A stretch of DNA of 7,043 nt, taken from the NCBI GenBank assembly GCA_003510325.1, contig DONB01000254.1, positions 1-7,043 on the forward strand, given 5' to 3'. Below are positions 4,678 to 7,043 of this stretch, one piece after another (the stretch's first letter is position 1; each line of letters starts with the position of its first letter). Position numbers and translations under genes: made by a program. The DNA comes from Thiobacillus sp. (GTDB lineage: Bacteria > Pseudomonadota > Gammaproteobacteria > Burkholderiales > Thiobacillaceae). The notes under the pieces were generated by a model. That model had not been told where the DNA came from, did not search any database, and worked only from the letters and a program-made list of their open reading frames with translations.

Positions 4678-5534
4678 ATCACGTCGACCTTGAGCCACAC
4701 CTGGCGGGTTTCGCGCGTATCGGTCTGGCGTGTGCCCAGCAGGCGGCGATGGTCCTGTTGTTCCTGCGTGTCGCCGCCGCCGAGCGCGATCCATTCCCCC
4801 AGACGGCCGCTGACGGTGGTGCGCAATTCCTGCCCGACGACGTCGCGGGGCGAGGCGGTGTCGAAGCTTTGCTGGATGGGGTGGATGTCCAGATCGACGC
4901 GGTCGCCGACGAGCTGCGGCGCGACATAAAACCCGCTGCCGGAACGGTAGAACACCACGCTTTCGCGCACCGTCCGGCCATAGGGGCCGTCGACGATCTC
5001 GAGCAGCCTGAACGGCAGTTCGACGCTGGCCTGGATCAGTGCGCGGCCGCCGTCGGCCACGCGCACATGCTGGCTCACCCGGCTCACCTGATCGAGGCTG
5101 CGGTCGTCGAGTTGCGCGCCGATGTGCGTGCTGCCGTCCTCGACCTCGACCTCGACGCGCGCGCCGCCCGGACCGCTGGGCGGGACGGCGATGTCGACGG
5201 CGTCGGTATCGACCCGCCCATGTAGTTCGAACGACTTTTGCTCGCGCGTGCGGTCCAGGCTTTGCCGCACGGTGATGCGCAGCTGGCGCGGCGCGACGTC
5301 GAGTGCCGCGAGCGCCTGCTTGATCTGTGCGCGGTTGGCGGGTGACGCGCGCAGGATCAGGTTGTCCTGCATGCCGGTGAGCGCGCCGCCGGGCTCCAGA
5401 AACGGCTGCAGCCTGGGGATGACTTCCTCGGCCGTGCGATGGTGCAGGGGGATGACTTCGAGCGTGTCCCCGGCGCGGGCCAGACCGACAAGCGCAAGCA
5501 GGCAGAACAGGGCGGCGACACAGCGGATGGGCAT
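4671..5534 (-). CDS. Exported protein with a secretin N-type domain, no pore domain
   Basis: A 287-residue protein. The signal peptide (1-21) ends LARA before GDTLEV. Residues about 24-85 match the secretin short N-domain (NolW-like) pattern: a strand (LEVIPLHHRTAEEVIPRLQPFL), a Gly-rich turn, NLILRASPANRAQIKQAL, then ALDVAPRQLRITVRQS (both long segments given in part). This is the ring-building domain of GspD/PilQ outer-membrane channels. The C-terminal secretin pore domain is absent and the protein is well under half the usual secretin length. The rest is beta-rich and of unknown fold, ending in QVWLKVDVIE. The ATG at 5532-5534 has GGAGG about 5 nt upstream. No other type II secretion or type IV pilus genes are visible. 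It lies 80 nt downstream of cbbR on the same strand, so read-through is possible. It could be a periplasmic accessory of a distant secretion or pilus machine. Confidence 0.82.
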   Translation of the reverse strand: MPIRCVAALFCLLALVGLARAGDTLEVIPLHHRTAEEVIPRLQPFLEPGGALTGMQDNLILRASPANRAQIKQALAALDVAPRQLRITVRQSLDRTREQKSFELHGRVDTDAVDIAVPPSGPGGARVEVEVEDGSTHIGAQLDDRSLDQVSRVSQHVRVADGGRALIQASVELPFRLLEIVDGPYGRTVRESVVFYRSGSGFYVAPQLVGDRVDLDIHPIQQSFDTASPRDVVGQELRTTVSGRLGEWIALGGGDTQEQQDHRRLLGTRQTDTRETRQVWLKVDVIE

Positions 5535-5614
5535 GGCGGCCTCCGGGCAGCGTGTATTAAAAGTCTAGAGCCAAAACAGCTTCGCGGTGAGCCAGGGCCG
5601 GGCGCTCATGGGGG

Positions 5615-6538
5615 TCACTTTTTCGTTTTGCGCTGCGCGGCGGGCGCGGTGTCCCCCCGCCCCAGCAGATAATCCAGAAACGCCCGCGCCACCACCGACA
5701 GCTGCCGCCCGGCCGGGTAGACCGCGTACCAGTGCCGCAGGATGGGAAAGCCTTCGACGTCGAGTACGGCGAACTGGTCGGGCTGGTTGAGGGTGAGGGT
5801 GTGGCGGGAGAGGGCGGAGATGCCGAGCCCGGCGAGGATGGCCTGCTTGATGGCTTCGTTGCTGCCCAGTTCCAGGCGCGTGTTGAGGGCGATGCCCTTT
5901 TCGGCGAAGCGGCGCTCGATGGCGTTGCGCGTGCCGGAGCCTCTTTCCCGCATCAACCAGGGCTCCTGGGCAATGCGCTCGGGCGGGATTTTTTTCTCGT
6001 GCGCGAGGGGGTGGTCGGGGGCGGCGAGGACGACGATGGGGTTGTCCATGATGGGCATGGCGACGACGTCGATCTCGACCGGTGGAGCGCCGAGGAAGTA
6101 AAGGTCGTCCTGCTTGTCGGCGATGCTGGCGAGCACCTGTTCCTTGTTGGTGACGCGCAGCGAGACGTCGATGCCGGGGTAGAGCTTGGCGAATTCGCCC
6201 AGGAGGCGAGGCGCGAAGTAGGAAGCGGTGGTGATCGCCATGAGGCTGAGCTTGCCCTGCTTGAGGCCGCGGCGCTCGGCGACGGACATGGTGAAGTGGT
6301 CGAGGATGGCGAAGATGTCACGGGTGGCCTGGGCGAGGTGCTGGCCGTCGGGGGTGAGGTGGATCTTCTTGCCGACCTGCTCGATCAGCGGGGCGCCGAC
6401 GCTCTCGGAGAGCTTCTTCATCTGCATCGAGACGGTGGGCTGGGTGAGGTAGAGCTCCTCGGAGGCACGGGTGAAACTGCCGAGACGGGCGATGGCCTCG
6501 AAAATTTCCAGCTGGCGAAACGTGGTATGGCTGCGCAT
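5615..6538 (-). CDS. cbbR: LysR-type regulator of the Calvin-cycle operon, CbbR
   Basis: A 307-residue LysR-type transcriptional regulator. The N-terminal winged helix-turn-helix spans about residues 7-65, with SFTRASEELYLTQPTVSMQM (21-40) as its core and VGKKIHLTPDG as the wing. The C-terminal effector-binding domain includes GSGTRNAIERRF and the LysR signature GSNEAIKQAILAGLGISAL. Divergent placement 164 bp from a form I RuBisCO gene, together with the sequence, identifies it as CbbR. CbbR activates cbb operons in response to metabolic signals and usually represses itself. I chose the ATG at 6536-6538 because family members begin with M(R/K)xxTxRQLxIFE. An in-frame TTG at 6584-6586 would add 16 residues encoded by the operator and is unlikely. 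No clear Shine-Dalgarno precedes the ATG, which may keep expression low. The C-terminal tail (RGDTAPAAQRKTKK) is basic and variable. Confidence 0.95.
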   Translation of the reverse strand: MRSHTTFRQLEIFEAIARLGSFTRASEELYLTQPTVSMQMKKLSESVGAPLIEQVGKKIHLTPDGQHLAQATRDIFAILDHFTMSVAERRGLKQGKLSLMAITTASYFAPRLLGEFAKLYPGIDVSLRVTNKEQVLASIADKQDDLYFLGAPPVEIDVVAMPIMDNPIVVLAAPDHPLAHEKKIPPERIAQEPWLMRERGSGTRNAIERRFAEKGIALNTRLELGSNEAIKQAILAGLGISALSRHTLTLNQPDQFAVLDVEGFPILRHWYAVYPAGRQLSVVARAFLDYLLGRGDTAPAAQRKTKK

Positions 6539-6560
6539 GGCGTTATGATGGTTGTCTGGA

Positions 6561-6595
6561 TCTATACATAGATAATAGTCTATCAAAGAGATAGA
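6561..6595. promoter_or_regulatory. Probable CbbR operator and cbbR promoter region
   Basis: An AT-rich block in a GC-rich genome with four alternating half-sites: TCTAT (6561-6565), ATAGA (6568-6572), TCTAT (6579-6583) and ATAGA (6591-6595). The right pair extends to TCTATC-N5-GATAGA and contains T6581-N11-A6593, the LysR-box spacing. The left pair is TCTAT-AC-ATAGA. On the minus strand TTGATA (complement of 6581-6586) and TATTAT (complement of 6572-6577) are possible cbbR promoter elements, so CbbR binding here would block its own transcription. The palindromes are seen directly; CbbR binding is inferred from LysR-family rules and position. Confidence 0.62.
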
Positions 6596-6640
6596 AAAAA
6601 TCGACTGTTATTGATGGTTCTTCTCCTGCATGATGCGTCC
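6596..6640 (+). promoter_or_regulatory. Candidate cbbL promoter elements
   Basis: Two weak options exist. TGTTATTGA has an extended -10 form (TG, one base, TATTGA at 6609-6614) and predicts a start near 6620. Alternatively CATGAT (6629-6634) with TTATTG (6608-6613) at 15 nt predicts a start near 6641, which would place the operator block centre at about -63, the usual LysR recognition distance. Neither has a good -35 box, as expected for an activator-dependent promoter. The choice matters because it decides whether the upstream complement of the Shine-Dalgarno is in the mRNA. Confidence 0.35.
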
Positions 6641-6702
6641 CATCGTGTCAGGCCGCTGGGGCGTTGCACGGAAACCCGAATCCCCTATCGCAGGAGAAAA
6701 CT
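6621..6702 (+). promoter_or_regulatory. cbbL leader with perfect complement of its Shine-Dalgarno
   Basis: TTCTCCTGC at 6621-6629 is the exact reverse complement of GCAGGAGAA at 6690-6698, which contains the cbbL ribosome binding site AGGAG. The 60 nt between can form an inner hairpin: CGTG(T)CA at 6644-6650 with TGCACG at 6665-6670, capped by GCC (6652-6654) with GGC (6660-6662). If the transcript starts at or before 6621, this would be a closed, ribosome-site-sequestering fold. If it starts downstream, the pairing is irrelevant. Seen in sequence; the function is inferred. Confidence 0.4.
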
Positions 6703-7043
6703 ATGGCTGTCAAAACCTATAACGCCGGTGTGAAGGAATACCGGCAGACTTACTGGATGCCCGAATACACGCCGCTGGATACCGACATCCTCGCGTGCTT
6801 CAAGATTACCCCGCAGCCTGGCGTGGATCGTGAAGAAGTGGCCGCCGCCGTGGCCGCCGAATCGTCGACCGGCACCTGGACCACCGTGTGGACCGACCTG
6901 CTGACCGACCTGGATTACTACAAGGGCCGCGCCTACCGCATCGAAGACGTGCCCGGCGACGACACCTGCTTCTACGCTTTCGTGGCCTACCCGATCGACC
7001 TGTTCGAAGAAGGCTCCGTCGTCAACGTGCTGACCTCGCTGGT
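6703..7043 (+). CDS. cbbL: RuBisCO large subunit, form I (N-terminal 113 residues)
   Basis: Ribulose-1,5-bisphosphate carboxylase/oxygenase large chain, which fixes CO2 onto ribulose bisphosphate in the Calvin cycle; it is cut by the right edge. The visible part is the N-terminal domain: [20 protein letters not shown] (1-20), [33 protein letters not shown] (51-65), [17 protein letters not shown] and [16 protein letters not shown]. Glu53 and Thr58 correspond to the active-site Glu60 and Thr65 of the spinach enzyme. The sequence is form IA (proteobacterial green-like type); the small subunit and any cbbQ or carboxysome genes that would define the subtype lie outside the window. The ATG has AGGAG at 6692-6696, 6 nt upstream. 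Expression is expected to be controlled by the divergent cbbR and possibly by the structured leader. Confidence 0.97.
   Translation, partial: MAVKTYNAGVKEYRQTYWMPEYTPLDTDILACFKITPQPGVDREEVAAAVAAESSTGTWTTVWTDLLTDLDYYKGRAYRIEDVPGDDTCFYAFVAYPIDLFEEGSVVNVLTSL

Noticed and set aside
5585..5610. Possible terminator after cbbR
   Set aside because: TGAGC (5588-5592) and GCTCA (5604-5608) give only a 5-bp stem with an 11-nt loop and no adjacent T-run, which is too weak to call.
5732..6571. Long plus-strand open frame (279 codons) opposite cbbR
   Set aside because: It is the mirror of cbbR in GC-rich DNA. Its product is a Gly/Glu/Asp/Val-rich string with no domain, while the opposite strand is a clear LysR regulator.

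Overview
This window looks like chromosomal DNA from a high-GC autotrophic betaproteobacterium, most like Thiobacillus or a Hydrogenophilales relative. The right edge holds the start of a form I RuBisCO large subunit (cbbL) with a divergent LysR-type regulator (cbbR). From recall, the CbbL N-terminus closely resembles Thiobacillus-type form IA enzymes. Most of the window is about 65-72% GC in the stretches I counted, with codon use to match. The organism call is an inference from recalled protein similarity; no search was run.

Layout, left to right. (1) 1-53, minus: N-terminal tip of an HU-type nucleoid protein. (2) 205-861, minus: glutathione S-transferase family protein. (3) 1075-1368, plus: small two-helix membrane protein. 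(4) 1460-2579, minus: a two-gene unit, a secreted four-cysteine Rap1a/Tai-like protein followed 1 nt later by the tRNA pseudouridine synthase truC. (5) 2645-3540: an AT-richer islet (about 46% GC where counted) holding one orphan membrane-anchored protein (2742-3296, minus) and a short non-coding stretch with repeats and palindromes. (6) 3545-3949, minus: conserved small cytoplasmic protein. (7) 4139-4624, plus: LEA-type-2 lipoprotein. (8) 4671-5534, minus: exported protein with a secretin N-type domain but no pore domain. (9) 5615-6538, minus: cbbR. (10) 6539-6702: cbbR/cbbL control region. (11) 6703 to the edge, plus: cbbL, cut by the window end.

The clearest functional unit is cbbR-cbbL. 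CbbR is expected to bind the AT-rich cluster of alternating ATAGA/TCTAT half-sites at 6561-6595, repress itself and activate the Calvin-cycle operon that begins with cbbL. The cbbL leader DNA also contains a perfect 9-base complement of the cbbL Shine-Dalgarno region, which could form a translational switch if it is transcribed. The other genes are mostly unrelated housekeeping or envelope genes. I see no CRISPR array, tRNA, rRNA, complete insertion sequence or obvious defence system. The best candidates for something undescribed are the cbbL leader pairing, the orphan gene with its repeat-bearing flank, and the coupling of a Rap1a-like protein to truC.
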